A stretch of DNA of 64,000 bases from JAJFHI01 sp050633705. GTDB taxonomy: Bacteria > Pseudomonadota > Alphaproteobacteria > Rhizobiales > Hyphomicrobiaceae. The stretch is from assembly GCA_050633705.1 (NCBI GenBank), contig JBOEGZ010000004.1:1-64000 (forward strand), written 5' to 3'. The position numbers and the translations under genes were made by a program. The notes under the pieces were generated by a model, which had not been told where the DNA came from, did not search any database, and worked only from the letters and a program-made list of their open reading frames with translations. Below are positions 52,663 to 61,380 of the stretch, in pieces (the first letter of the stretch is position 1; each line of letters starts with the position of its first letter).

Positions 52663-53380
52663 ATTATTTCGGGTCCTTATTCTTTCGTAGGGCCCGGAAA
52701 AGAGCACGGTCCGGGGCGAAGCACAAGCTTTTGCTCACCATCTTCGTGGCGGCGAAGCAAAAAAAAGGCGGGAAAAGTCGTTCTTCTTGTTGAGATTAAT
52801 TGGTCGTTTGCATTGCAATATTTGTTAGGACTCAATTGGAACTGTCAGGGCTCAATTGGCATTTTCTATGCCAGGATCAGAATACGGTGATCGACGTGGC
52901 CGGTCCTATAAGTCTGTGTTCAAGGGCAACGTTGTATCTATGGCACGCGCCCGCGTGCGCCAGTTTTCTTTTGCAGCAGGCGTGATCGATTGTCCGTACT
53001 CTTCACAGGCGATGCCTTAGGAAGATACCGTAGGAACATGCTAGAGCATCGGTTGCGTGGTGAGCTCGTTGGCGTGACGAAATCCCTTGTTAGCCAGCAC
53101 ATGCGTTTTAAATCGCGGTATCGGGATGAAGATCTTAGGGATTTCCCAAAGTAAAAACCTTAGCAATTTTTCAATATGAAGGTGTTGTCCGAAGAATATG
53201 AAAATGAGGATTGAAGATCAAATTTGGTGATGAAAGCCCCGATTGAGACTTATTGTAGCCAGTTTGAATGTCTCTCAGTCGATGATTGGCCCAAGCTTTG
53301 GGTTTGAATTGCCAGGACGGCGACAGCGCTTTAGTCTCATCTAAAAATTTAAAAAAGCATAAAAAAACGGAGGAATGATT
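52663..53380. other. Divergent intergenic region between fhc and the MxaD-like operon
   Basis: About 720 bases, the longest non-coding space of the C1 region. It contains the CTCAATTGG direct repeat (52831-52860), AT-rich stretches near 53160-53240 and 53341-53370, and the GGAGGA ribosome site for the plus-strand gene. I see no convincing small gene, tRNA or riboswitch. Confidence 0.5.
52831..52860. repeat. Direct repeat upstream of the fhc operon
   Basis: CTCAATTGG occurs at 52831-52839 and again at 52851-52859, exactly 20 bases apart (two helical turns), each preceded by AGG or GGG. Such spacing suits a dimeric regulator bound on one face. It lies about 170 bases upstream of the fhcB start; a regulatory role is inferred. 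Confidence 0.45.
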
Positions 53381-53917
53381 GTGAGGCAGTTAAAGATCTT
53401 TTTGGCAGTGGTGGCTTTGGCTCCTTTGATGCTGGCAAATTTTGCTTCAGCGCATGGCCCAACGCGACAGAAGGTTACCAAGACGGTTGTCATTAATGCT
53501 CCATTGGCTGACGTCTGGGCCGTGGTGGCCAACTTTCAAGATATGACCTGGCACCCGGAAATTACCAAGACGGAAGGATCAGGCGATAACGCTGTTGGCG
53601 CCAAGCGTGTTTTGACATTTAAATCCGGTGGGTCGCTGCCGCAGGAACTTACGAGGCTTAAAGACAGCAAGATGTTGTTTTATGAGACCTCGGCGCCTGA
53701 TGTAAAAGTTATGCCTGTTAACAACTATTCAGCCCGAATGACTGTGGCCGATCAGGATGGCAAGACGCTGGTGACGTGGCGGGCTGCATTCTATCGCGGT
53801 TACATGAACAATGATCCACCACCAGAACTCAATGATGAAGCAGCGGTAAATGCAGTGACCGTATTTATCGAGGCCGGACTTGCAGGTCTTAAGGCAAAGA
53901 TTGAGGGCCAGAGCTAA
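53381..53917 (+). CDS. Secreted SRPBCC protein resembling MxaD
   Basis: A 178-residue protein with a signal peptide (cleavage likely after ASA, before HGP) and an SRPBCC/START-like ligand-binding fold: VINAPLADVWAVVANFQDM, AKRVLTFKSGG, YETSAPDVKVMPVNNYS and the C-terminal helix IEAGLAGLKAKIEG. It resembles MxaD, a periplasmic protein of methanol oxidation clusters that helps methanol dehydrogenase interact with its cytochrome. The GTG at 53381, six bases after GGAGGA, is favoured over the ATG at 53375 that touches it. Its TAA overlaps the next ATG by one base. Confidence 0.82.
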   Translation: MRQLKIFLAVVALAPLMLANFASAHGPTRQKVTKTVVINAPLADVWAVVANFQDMTWHPEITKTEGSGDNAVGAKRVLTFKSGGSLPQELTRLKDSKMLFYETSAPDVKVMPVNNYSARMTVADQDGKTLVTWRAAFYRGYMNNDPPPELNDEAAVNAVTVFIEAGLAGLKAKIEGQS

Positions 53918-54948
53918 TGACGACTTGGCGCTGGGCTGTGGTCCAATTCACGCGGGTAGACGTGCGCGGTGGGTGGCGTGCATTTTCTGGCGGGGCACTC
54001 ATGTTTGTGTTGCTGCTTTCGTTTCAAACAACACTTGCGATACAAACGGGCGCGGCTGAAAGCAGCGCGCCACGTGAAGCGCTTGTGCCAAGTCAAAAGG
54101 CCGACACGCTTAATATTGTTGACCTTGCCACCAACAAGGTCTCGGCCAATATTAGTATTGGCGGTGGTCCGGTCGGCATTGCGATTTCGCCTGACCGAAA
54201 ATTTGCCTACATTACAACGCCAGAAACCAAAGAGTTTTTGGTGGTCAATCTCGACTTGCGGGTTGTCGTGAAGGAAATTCCGGCCGGACTTGGTCCTGTC
54301 GGTATTGCTGTTAATCCAAAGTCTGGCCATGTGTATATCGCTGATTGGCACAATCACGTCGTCATTGCCTATGACGGCAAAACTTATTTGCGCAGCGCCC
54401 AGGTCGAAGTGGGAGATTCACCTTCCGGTTTGGCGGTCTCACCAGATGGTACACTGTTGTTGTCAGCTGATCGCGAAAGTGACCAAGTGACCGTGATCGA
54501 TACCAAGACGTTCACGGAACTGGGCACTGTTCCCGTCGGCAAACGACCGTTTGGAGTTACCATCAGTCCGGACGGCGCGCGTGCCTACGTCGCCAATGTC
54601 AAGTCGAACGATGTCAGTGTGATCGATCTTGAATCGGGGAAAGTTGTTGGGACTGTGCCCGTGGGGCGCAGGCCTTATGCGATTGCGGTTTTGGGCAATC
54701 AGGCCTTTGTCACGGATCAATATGCCAGCACGGTTTCGGTGATAGATACCGTGAAATTGAAGGTTGTGAAGACGATTGATGTTGGTGCCTTCCCGGAAGG
54801 GATTACGGCTGATCCAGTGTCGGGCAAGGTCTATGTCGCGTGTTGGGAAGAAAACACACTTGAGAGGATCGACGCGAAAACCCTCGAAGTTGATGCCACA
54901 ATTCCGATGGCGGATGGGCCCAGGGCGTTTGGAAATTTTCTTCGTTAA
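53917..54948 (+). CDS. Exported YVTN-type beta-propeller protein
   Basis: A 343-residue protein with a hydrophobic N-terminal segment (about residues 26-42) and about seven YVTN propeller blades, e.g. PVGIAISPDRKFAYITTPET, PSGLAVSPDGTLLLSADRES, PFGVTISPDGARAYVANVKS, repeating every 40-43 residues. It resembles the beta-propeller proteins found in PQQ-dependent catabolism clusters; their role is unknown, perhaps binding or delivering cofactor or metal. Its start overlaps the stop of the MxaD-like gene (TAATG), so the two are coupled. It lies in the periplasm. Confidence 0.85.
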   Translation: MTTWRWAVVQFTRVDVRGGWRAFSGGALMFVLLLSFQTTLAIQTGAAESSAPREALVPSQKADTLNIVDLATNKVSANISIGGGPVGIAISPDRKFAYITTPETKEFLVVNLDLRVVVKEIPAGLGPVGIAVNPKSGHVYIADWHNHVVIAYDGKTYLRSAQVEVGDSPSGLAVSPDGTLLLSADRESDQVTVIDTKTFTELGTVPVGKRPFGVTISPDGARAYVANVKSNDVSVIDLESGKVVGTVPVGRRPYAIAVLGNQAFVTDQYASTVSVIDTVKLKVVKTIDVGAFPEGITADPVSGKVYVACWEENTLERIDAKTLEVDATIPMADGPRAFGNFLR

Positions 54949-55189
54949 CGCGACGTGACCACAATTGACGTTCCGGTATGTGACGCTCTGGTCAAATGGC
55001 CATAACGGGCATTGCTCAACGTTAATTTGCCGTTCTTTACAGGGTTTCGTAATCTGCCTGCTATGACCGGCGTGATAGCAATTTCAAAGATTGCCCAATG
55101 CTGCCAAAACAAAATTATGAAAGAGCGATAGCTCAGGTGCGTAATGGTCAATCTGGCGCCCAAAGAACGAAACTGGAGGACGAGAAGAC

Positions 55190-55894
55190 ATGACAGTACA
55201 TTTTCCATTGCGTGCAGCAGGACTAGCTGCTGGCTTAATCTGCGGTATGCAGGTCGCATCCGCAGTGGCACAGGGGCCGTCTGTTCTGAATGTGCTGTTT
55301 GAAAGTCCTCACCTGGCATCAATCGAAAAGGGTAGAGAGTTGGTCTACAAGTTCGACCGCAAAGTTTCTGATACAAAGACTGCCGGAGAGGAATTTCAAG
55401 ACGACATTAAGCTGGGCATTATCGAAGTCGACGAGAAAACAGGTAAGCGCAAAGTTACGATCAAGATCTTTACTGGTGACCGCGCCCGCAAACAACAGCG
55501 GATCACTGGTATGACAGGCAATCCAGTTTTGGTTGTGTTTTTAGACCGTGCGGTTTCGAATTTCGCGCGGCTTGCGGGCGGAAACCGCCCATATCTCAAG
55601 GACCGTTTCCGGATTGGACTGCGAGATAGTGCCAAAATAGAAGCTACGAAGCTCGACTACAAAGGTAGCAAGGTTGACGGATTTCGCGTTACCGTTTCCC
55701 CATACGCGCAAGACCCTAACCGGTTGAAGATGCGTGGGTACGAAGGGGCCAAGTTCGTGTTCAACGTGAGCGATCAAGTGCCAGGCCACTTCTTGTCACT
55801 TAAGGCAGATTACACCAGCACGGTGCCAGAGAGTGCAACACTGTCGGAGACGATTGTTCTTCATAGCGAAGGCAAAGCAGAAGAGATTAAATGA
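55190..55894 (+). CDS. Secreted protein of unknown function next to the xox cluster
   Basis: A 234-residue protein with a signal peptide (hydrophobic residues about 8-26, cleavage likely after AVAQ). The mature part has no cysteine and no membrane helix and looks beta-rich, with GKRKVTIKIFTGDRAR, NPVLVVFLDRAVSNFAR and DGFRVTVSPYAQDPNR. GGAGGA precedes the ATG at good distance. It overlaps the next small gene by four bases. The 241 bases before it hold no clear gene. Family not recognised; the context suggests a periplasmic role in methanol oxidation. Confidence 0.75.
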   Translation: MTVHFPLRAAGLAAGLICGMQVASAVAQGPSVLNVLFESPHLASIEKGRELVYKFDRKVSDTKTAGEEFQDDIKLGIIEVDEKTGKRKVTIKIFTGDRARKQQRITGMTGNPVLVVFLDRAVSNFARLAGGNRPYLKDRFRIGLRDSAKIEATKLDYKGSKVDGFRVTVSPYAQDPNRLKMRGYEGAKFVFNVSDQVPGHFLSLKADYTSTVPESATLSETIVLHSEGKAEEIK

Positions 55895-56271
55895 TCGAGT
55901 GTCGAATGAGAATTTTCCTGAACGGATTGTCAAAGTGCACTTTGGTGGTGGTTGGGCTGTTTGTTGGGCTCACCAGTGCCAGTGCACTCGAGCCTTTTGT
56001 GAATGACTTTCCAACTGAAGCTAGAGCCGATTATGTATTTGGGTGTATGGCCGTGAACGGTCAGACGCGAGAAGCGTTACGCCGGTGTGCCTGTTCCGTT
56101 GATAAGATTGCCGAGATTTTACCCTACAGCAAATATGAAGAGGCCGAGACGATCATGTCCGTTGTTCGCAAAGGCGGTGAGAAGGTGCAAATCATGAACA
56201 GTCCGCATTTCAAGGCGAAAGTTGACGAATTAAAGCGGGCTCAAGTCGAGGCCGAATTGCTTTGCTTTTAA
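55891..56271 (+). CDS. Small secreted cysteine protein coupled to the gene at 55190
   Basis: A 126-residue protein with a signal peptide (hydrophobic residues about 17-32, ending SASA). The mature part of about 93 residues carries cysteines in VFGCMAVNG, RRCACSV and the terminal LLCF. The pattern C-x17-C-A-C and a final cysteine suggests disulfides; no CxxCH haem site exists. Its ATG overlaps the previous stop (ATGA); an internal ATG at 55906 is possible. It ends before a strong bidirectional terminator. Unknown family. Confidence 0.75.
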   Translation: MIECRMRIFLNGLSKCTLVVVGLFVGLTSASALEPFVNDFPTEARADYVFGCMAVNGQTREALRRCACSVDKIAEILPYSKYEEAETIMSVVRKGGEKVQIMNSPHFKAKVDELKRAQVEAELLCF

Positions 56272-56350
56272 CGGTTGGGCGCGTATGACGCTAACCAGTT
56301 GGAAATTGGTTTAGATACTGAGCGTCAGCAGCTCGGAAATTAACAAAACA

Positions 56351-56391
56351 AAAAAGGCCAGTTTCGTTTTGATATCGAGACTGGCCTTTTT
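56351..56391. terminator. Bidirectional terminator
   Basis: A 16-bp stem with one wobble (56351-56366 with 56376-56391), nine-base loop, five A on the left and five T on the right. It separates the plus-strand secreted genes from the convergent SoxYZ-like gene. Confidence 0.92.
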
Positions 56392-56421
56392 CTTTTGTAA
56401 TTAGAACTTCGCTGTTTGCAC

Positions 56422-57309
56422 CTATGACGATTTTGGCTGCGCTTCAATTTTGAACGTGTTGCCTTGGGTGTCGGTTGCAGACACGTGTAGAGGTTCGCTC
56501 GCGCCAGCCTCATAGGTGAAATGTAGATTTGGATTTTCAGAAATGGAAATGCCGCCCACCATATCGAAAATCAAGCGATCACCTTTGTAAACGGCAAGTT
56601 TTTCTACAAACTTGGCTGGAATATAAAGTCCAGTGAGTTGGTTCATTTGCATGCCGGAATAGTTTGGATGCTTGATCATAACCTGAGCTTCAGCCATTCG
56701 GCTGGATTGATTTTTTGACGGCTCCGCGTTTGCATTGGTGGCAGCATTCTTCACCCATCGTAGTTTCATTTTGCCAAGGTTTGCCATGGCTTGATCTAAG
56801 TCTTTCAATGCTGGAGCTGAGCACCCGCCAGCGGCTTTGACAAACTTGGTCGCCATGTGAAGTTTGCCATCGTGAGTTTCAATGATGGCACGGACGTCGG
56901 AGTACATATCAATGCGCACGCGGGTGGAAATTTTGCGTGTTCCAACACCGGCGGCCTCACCGAATGAAAACTTTGCGGCGACCGGCGCAGGATTTTTGTC
57001 GATGACCAAAGTTAGATTTTTAACGTTGCGAGAAATCCTTGCTGGAATCGTGATTGTTAGTGGAACTAAGGCTGCATCTTGGGCTCGATAGGGCGCTTCA
57101 AGCATGACGTTGCCATCTTCTTTCGCGATTGCGCGATCATCGAACAGATCTTCCTTGATAGATTGCCACAACTCTTGATCACTTGCGTTCGCGTCATCTG
57201 CCAAGGCGGTCGTTGGAGATGCGAATAGTGCAAAGGCAAGTAGCAACATGCCAAGTACTGTGACGTACGTATGGATGTCGACGGGCTTTTTGTCTGTGTT
57301 CTTATTCAT
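56422..57309 (-). CDS. SoxYZ-like carrier associated with quinoprotein dehydrogenase
   Basis: A 295-residue exported protein: a signal peptide (hydrophobic residues about 15-35, ending TALA), a SoxY-like domain (about 45-165) and a SoxZ-like C-terminal domain (about 195-295) with KHPNYSGMQMNQLTG and HFTYEAGASEPL. A single conserved cysteine lies in KAAGGCSAPAL at the end of the SoxY part, the position of the substrate-carrying cysteine arm. Fused SoxYZ proteins of this kind accompany PQQ-dependent dehydrogenases. A GAGAGG site is 6 bases before the ATG. It is downstream of the metallohydrolase on the same strand. Confidence 0.85.
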   Translation of the reverse strand: MNKNTDKKPVDIHTYVTVLGMLLLAFALFASPTTALADDANASDQELWQSIKEDLFDDRAIAKEDGNVMLEAPYRAQDAALVPLTITIPARISRNVKNLTLVIDKNPAPVAAKFSFGEAAGVGTRKISTRVRIDMYSDVRAIIETHDGKLHMATKFVKAAGGCSAPALKDLDQAMANLGKMKLRWVKNAATNANAEPSKNQSSRMAEAQVMIKHPNYSGMQMNQLTGLYIPAKFVEKLAVYKGDRLIFDMVGGISISENPNLHFTYEAGASEPLHVSATDTQGNTFKIEAQPKSS

Positions 57310-57367
57310 TATGAGCCTCTCGCTTGTTGTTGCACTTTAAAGTGCATTGGCAAAGTGTATCGATGCA

Positions 57368-58321
57368 TCATTCCCATTCGAGTTCGGCAAAAGCGGCTGC
57401 AACGTTGCGACCGTGGTATTGTTCATGAAACAGCCATGCGGCTTTGGCCTCGGTGCCGACAGTTTTTGAAGCGTGACTAAGTGTTTGCCCCTGCGCGATT
57501 TGCGCGCGAACTTCTTTTGCGATGGTCGCTAGATAAGCTTTCAGAGGTTCCAGCGCTGTTGGCCATGGTAGACTGTTAGGACCGTGCCCTGGAATAACGC
57601 GTTCTGCTGATTCACTTTTCATAACATCGATAAGCTTTAACCAGCCTACGATTGAACCATCCAGTGTTGGAATATGTTCGGAAAAAAGCAAATCGCCCAA
57701 GATTATCGTTTTTGTGGTCTCATCATAGATCGTCAGATCATTGTCGGTATGGGCCGTTGGACGCGCCTTGAGTTTGATGATGCGGTCACCAAGATCTAAA
57801 GTTTTTTCTTCTTTGATAGCAATGTTTGGCAACACAATTTCTGTACCGGCAAAGTTTTCTTCTCCAACAGCTTCACGCGTACCATTGAGATAGCCTTCTG
57901 CGCGTGACGTTAGCCCCCGCGCCATCTTGTGGTGCGCAACAAAGGCAGTGCCTTCAGCCTTAAATGCAGCATTGCCCAAAACATGATCGGGATGCATGTG
58001 GGTATTGATGACGTAGCGGATGGGTTTTTGGGTTACCTTTCGAATTTCATCAAGTAAGGCCTTTCCCATTTTTGCCGTGCTGCTGGTATCGATGACGGCA
58101 ACTGCATCTTTGCCAACGATAATCGAGGCATTGGAGATATCGCCGTGGTTTGCATCGGATGCCAAACCGTGATGACCCGTGTGGACAAAAACACCAGAAG
58201 CGATTTCGCTTAGTCCTTCACTGTTTTGTGCAGACAAAACAGATTTGGGTAATAAACTGAGCGCTGCAATCGCGGTCGAAGTTTGTAAAAATTTTCGGCG
58301 ATGGAGTTTTGAACGAAACAT
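57368..58321 (-). CDS. Quinoprotein-associated zinc metallohydrolase (MBL fold)
   Basis: A 317-residue metallo-beta-lactamase-fold protein with a twin-arginine-type signal (HRRKFLQTSTAIAALSLLP). Metal ligands are complete: H108-x-H110-x-D112-H113, a histidine in PTAHTDND, the aspartate in ILGDLLF and the histidine in PGHGPNS. Such enzymes occur with SoxYZ-like carriers in quinoprotein relay systems; the substrate is unknown, possibly a thioester or sulfur-linked intermediate on the carrier cysteine. It is transcribed away from xoxF and lies 58 bases before the SoxYZ-like gene. Confidence 0.88.
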   Translation of the reverse strand: MFRSKLHRRKFLQTSTAIAALSLLPKSVLSAQNSEGLSEIASGVFVHTGHHGLASDANHGDISNASIIVGKDAVAVIDTSSTAKMGKALLDEIRKVTQKPIRYVINTHMHPDHVLGNAAFKAEGTAFVAHHKMARGLTSRAEGYLNGTREAVGEENFAGTEIVLPNIAIKEEKTLDLGDRIIKLKARPTAHTDNDLTIYDETTKTIILGDLLFSEHIPTLDGSIVGWLKLIDVMKSESAERVIPGHGPNSLPWPTALEPLKAYLATIAKEVRAQIAQGQTLSHASKTVGTEAKAAWLFHEQYHGRNVAAAFAELEWE

Positions 58322-58759
58322 GTTGCTTATGAAAGCCTCGATGATGATTGCAAATTCGTAAACCTTGCAGCGTTTGTTATGGTGCAGTCTACCACAAGGT
58401 AGGGCGCTATTGTGAACCCTTTATTTTTTCGTTTGCGATGATGAAATTATTGACGGCAGGCGATCGAACCGAAGCCGCAAATGCCGCACTGCACAAATTG
58501 GGTCAGTAATATTGCCCTAAAAAAAGGCTCATAAACTTTTGACTTATAGTCTTGCGGATTACGACTAATTGGGCTTATCTTCGTCTAAGGTAGCAGTCGA
58601 CCTCAAGGCCGTTGATCCAAACTTTGCAATGGCTTTCTGTGAAAAAAACAACAATTTGGTTCGGGCAAATCATAATAAACTTTAACCGCCAGGGCCTACG
58701 CAGAACGCTGTTGGTGCTACCTCTTGCAAATGTGGCAAGATCCAAAAGGAGGAAGCGCG
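58322..58759. other. Divergent region before xoxF
   Basis: About 440 bases separate the metallohydrolase from xoxF. It holds a TAGTC-N11-GACTA inverted repeat, an adjacent TTGACT at 58539, and the very strong AAAGGAGG ribosome site at 58745. No small gene or known riboswitch was seen. Confidence 0.5.
58547..58567. promoter_or_regulatory. Inverted repeat in the xoxF promoter region
   Basis: TAGTC (58547-58551) and GACTA (58563-58567) form an inverted repeat with an 11-base spacer, about 190 bases upstream of xoxF. TTGACT begins 8 bases before it and could be a -35 element. The arms are short, so this is only a candidate operator. Confidence 0.35.
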
Positions 58760-60562
58760 ATGCGCAAATATGCACTAACTAGTGCATTGCTCATTACGGC
58801 TGCTTTGGGAACGCCTGCGATGGCTAACCAGGACGTAATGAAGCAAACTAGTAACCCCGACCAGTGGGCAATTCAGACCGGTGACTATACAAACCAGCGT
58901 TATTCAAAGCTGGATCAGATCAACCGTGATAACGTCAAAGACCTTAAGGTTGCTTGGACGTTCTCAACGGGTGTTCTACGTGGTCACGAAGGTTCACCTT
59001 TGGTGATTGGAAATACTATGTATGTCCACACACCATTCCCCAATATCGTCTATGCACTTGATCTTGATAACGACGGACGGATCATCTGGAAGTACGAGCC
59101 AAAACAGGATCCATCAGTGATTCCTGTCATGTGCTGTGACACGGTTAACCGTGGCTTGGCATATGCTGAAGGCAAAATCTTCCTGCACCAGGCCGACACC
59201 ACGATCGTCGCTCTGAATGCAAAAGACGGTAAGGAAGTTTGGAAGGCTGTAAACGGTGACCCGAAGAAGGGTGAAACAAACACCGCGACTGTTCTTCCAG
59301 TAAAAGACAAAGTCATCGTTGGTATTTCCGGTGGTGAATTTGGCGTTCAGTGTCACGTAACCGCTTACGACATGAATACCGGTAAGCAAGTTTGGCGTGG
59401 ATACTCAGTTGGTACCGATGACCAACTTCTGTTTGACCCTGAGAAAACAATGGCACTTGGTAAGCCTGTTGGAAAAGACAGCTCGACCAAGACGTGGCAG
59501 GGTGATCAGTGGAAAATCGGTGGTGGTTGTACTTGGGGTTGGTATTCTTATGACCCTGAAACCAACTTGATGTTCTACGGCTCAGGTAACCCTTCAACTT
59601 GGAACCCAGCTCAGCGTCCTGGCGACAACAAGTGGTCAATGACCATTTTTGCTCGTGACGTCGACACTGGTATGGCCAAGTGGGTTTACCAAATGACACC
59701 ATTCGATGAGTGGGATTATGACGGCATCAACGAAATGATCCTCGCTGACATCGATGTTAAAGGTACGAAGCGTAAAGCTCTTGTGCACTTTGACCGCAAC
59801 GGTTTGGCTTACACGATGGACCGTGTGACTGGTGAATTGCTTGTCGCTGAAAAATACGACCCAGTTGTCAACTGGACAACCGGCGTTGAGATGGACAAGT
59901 CGAAGCCAAACTATGGTCGTCCTTACGTTGTCGAAGCTATGTCGACAGCCAAAAACGGACCAGACGTAAACACGAAGGGCATTTGCCCTGCGGCTCTTGG
60001 TACAAAAGACCAACAACCGGCGACATTCTCGCCGAAGACAGGTCTGTTCTACGTGCCAACGAACCACGTGTGCATGGACTACGAACCGTTTAAGGTTTCG
60101 TACACAGCAGGTCAGCCTTACGTTGGCGCCACGCTGTCCATGTTCCCAGCACCAAACAGCCATGGTGGTACGGGTAACTTCATCGCATGGGATGCAGGTA
60201 AAGGTAAGATCGTATGGTCGAAGCCAGAGCCATTCTCAGTGTGGTCAGGTGCTCTTGCAACAGCTGGTGATATTGTCTTCTACGGCACGCTTGAAGGTTA
60301 TCTGAAAGCTGTTGATCCAAAAGACGGCAAAGAACTTTACAAGTTCAAAACACCATCTGGCATCATCGGTAACGTTATGACCTACTCCCACAAAGGCAAG
60401 CAGTATATCGCTGTATTGTCCGGTGTTGGTGGCTGGGCAGGCATTGGTCTGGCAGCGGGTCTAACAAATCCGAACGATGGTCTTGGTGCCGTGGGTAACT
60501 ATGCAGCATTGTCAAACTACACTGCTCTTGGTGGTGTGTTGACAGTGTTTACGCTCCCATAG
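58760..60562 (+). CDS. xoxF: Lanthanide-dependent PQQ methanol dehydrogenase
   Basis: A 600-residue periplasmic quinoprotein with signal peptide (cleavage likely after AMA) and eight W-type blades. The vicinal disulfide C125-C126, PQQ/metal ligands E193 and N277, the catalytic base D319 and the extra D321 of W-D-Y-D-G are all present; D321 replaces the alanine of calcium-type MxaF and defines lanthanide use. It oxidises methanol, passing electrons to cytochrome XoxG. Sequence style suggests the XoxF5 group. Codon choice (GGT, CGT, AAC, AAG) is more biased than in neighbours, as for a highly expressed gene. AAAGGAGG precedes the ATG. Confidence 0.97.
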   Translation: MRKYALTSALLITAALGTPAMANQDVMKQTSNPDQWAIQTGDYTNQRYSKLDQINRDNVKDLKVAWTFSTGVLRGHEGSPLVIGNTMYVHTPFPNIVYALDLDNDGRIIWKYEPKQDPSVIPVMCCDTVNRGLAYAEGKIFLHQADTTIVALNAKDGKEVWKAVNGDPKKGETNTATVLPVKDKVIVGISGGEFGVQCHVTAYDMNTGKQVWRGYSVGTDDQLLFDPEKTMALGKPVGKDSSTKTWQGDQWKIGGGCTWGWYSYDPETNLMFYGSGNPSTWNPAQRPGDNKWSMTIFARDVDTGMAKWVYQMTPFDEWDYDGINEMILADIDVKGTKRKALVHFDRNGLAYTMDRVTGELLVAEKYDPVVNWTTGVEMDKSKPNYGRPYVVEAMSTAKNGPDVNTKGICPAALGTKDQQPATFSPKTGLFYVPTNHVCMDYEPFKVSYTAGQPYVGATLSMFPAPNSHGGTGNFIAWDAGKGKIVWSKPEPFSVWSGALATAGDIVFYGTLEGYLKAVDPKDGKELYKFKTPSGIIGNVMTYSHKGKQYIAVLSGVGGWAGIGLAAGLTNPNDGLGAVGNYAALSNYTALGGVLTVFTLP

Positions 60563-60581
60563 TCTAGACACTGCGAAAATT

Positions 60582-60615
60582 GGCCGGTGCGATACTGTCG
60601 TGCCGGCCTTTTTTT
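60582..60615 (+). terminator. Terminator after xoxF
   Basis: An 11-bp stem with two wobbles (GGCCGG paired with CCGGCC at the base), five-base loop and seven T. It would end most xoxF transcripts before xoxG. Confidence 0.9.
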
Positions 60616-60737
60616 AACCATGGCAACAAGTGTTGATCTAAGAAGCAAAATACTTGCACAGGGTTGCTAGGCCGGTGTGGTTCAAGCCCGCCAAGAACGG
60701 ACATCCGCATAAAATCGGCAAATTTGGTTGGTACGAT

Positions 60738-60750
60738 CGATTATAAATCG
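60738..60750. promoter_or_regulatory. Short palindrome before xoxG
   Basis: CGATT-ATA-AATCG is a 13-bp inverted repeat 50 bases before the xoxG start. It overlaps a TATAAA hexamer that could be a -10 element, so a regulator bound here would block or modulate a separate xoxG promoter. Candidate only. Confidence 0.35.
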
Positions 60751-60800
60751 CGCCAAACGAAATTTTAAGAATAAGCAAACAAAGGCCTGCGAGGAAACGC

Positions 60801-61373
60801 GTGAAAAGACACTCAACGAGATTTGCTGCCCTGTGTGCAGCAATACTGGCGATCGGCGGACTGACAACAAGTCCATTGTCTGCTGAGGATGCTGCGAAAG
60901 TTAGCTCATTTGAATTGGAAGATGGTTCATTGGTGGCCGCTAAAGGCGCCGCCCTTGAAGATGGCAAGTGGATGACGCCGGATGGCGATCCGTCATACAA
61001 AATCGCAAAAGACAAAAAGACGGATTGGTATACCTATTCCGGGTTTCGTCGGTATCACTCAGAGTGCCATGTTTGTCATGGTCCAGAAGGTGTTGGTTCG
61101 ACCTACGCACCCGCGCTTACAGAGTCTATGAAGACCATGGAGTACAGTGATTTCATCGGTGTTATCGCCAGTGGCCAACAAAACGTCTGGGGTCGCGACA
61201 ACTCAGTGATGCCAGCGCTCGGCGATAACAAAAACGTTATGTGCTACATTGATGATATCTACATCTATCTAAAGGCACGATCCGACGGAGCACTGCCACG
61301 CGGGCGTCCGAAGCGGGGCGAGGAAAAACCAAAAGAAGCGAGAGAATTTGAGAACTCCTGCCTTGAGGGTTGA
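60801..61373 (+). CDS. xoxG: Cytochrome c electron acceptor of XoxF
   Basis: A 190-residue periplasmic c-type cytochrome with signal peptide (ending PLSA). The haem motif is C89-H-V-C92-H93, and the methionine in NSVMPALG is the likely sixth ligand. Length, single haem and position after xoxF match XoxG, the cytochrome cL-like acceptor for lanthanide methanol dehydrogenase. It begins with GTG after a GAGGA site. It has its own promoter region because a terminator follows xoxF. xoxJ follows 7 bases later. Confidence 0.93.
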   Translation: MKRHSTRFAALCAAILAIGGLTTSPLSAEDAAKVSSFELEDGSLVAAKGAALEDGKWMTPDGDPSYKIAKDKKTDWYTYSGFRRYHSECHVCHGPEGVGSTYAPALTESMKTMEYSDFIGVIASGQQNVWGRDNSVMPALGDNKNVMCYIDDIYIYLKARSDGALPRGRPKRGEEKPKEAREFENSCLEG

Positions 61374-61380
61374 TCTTGCA

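Noticed and set aside
52700..52985. Small plus-strand frames in the fhc divergent region
   Set aside because: They lack ribosome sites and protein-like composition and overlap the likely promoter and CTCAATTGG repeat.
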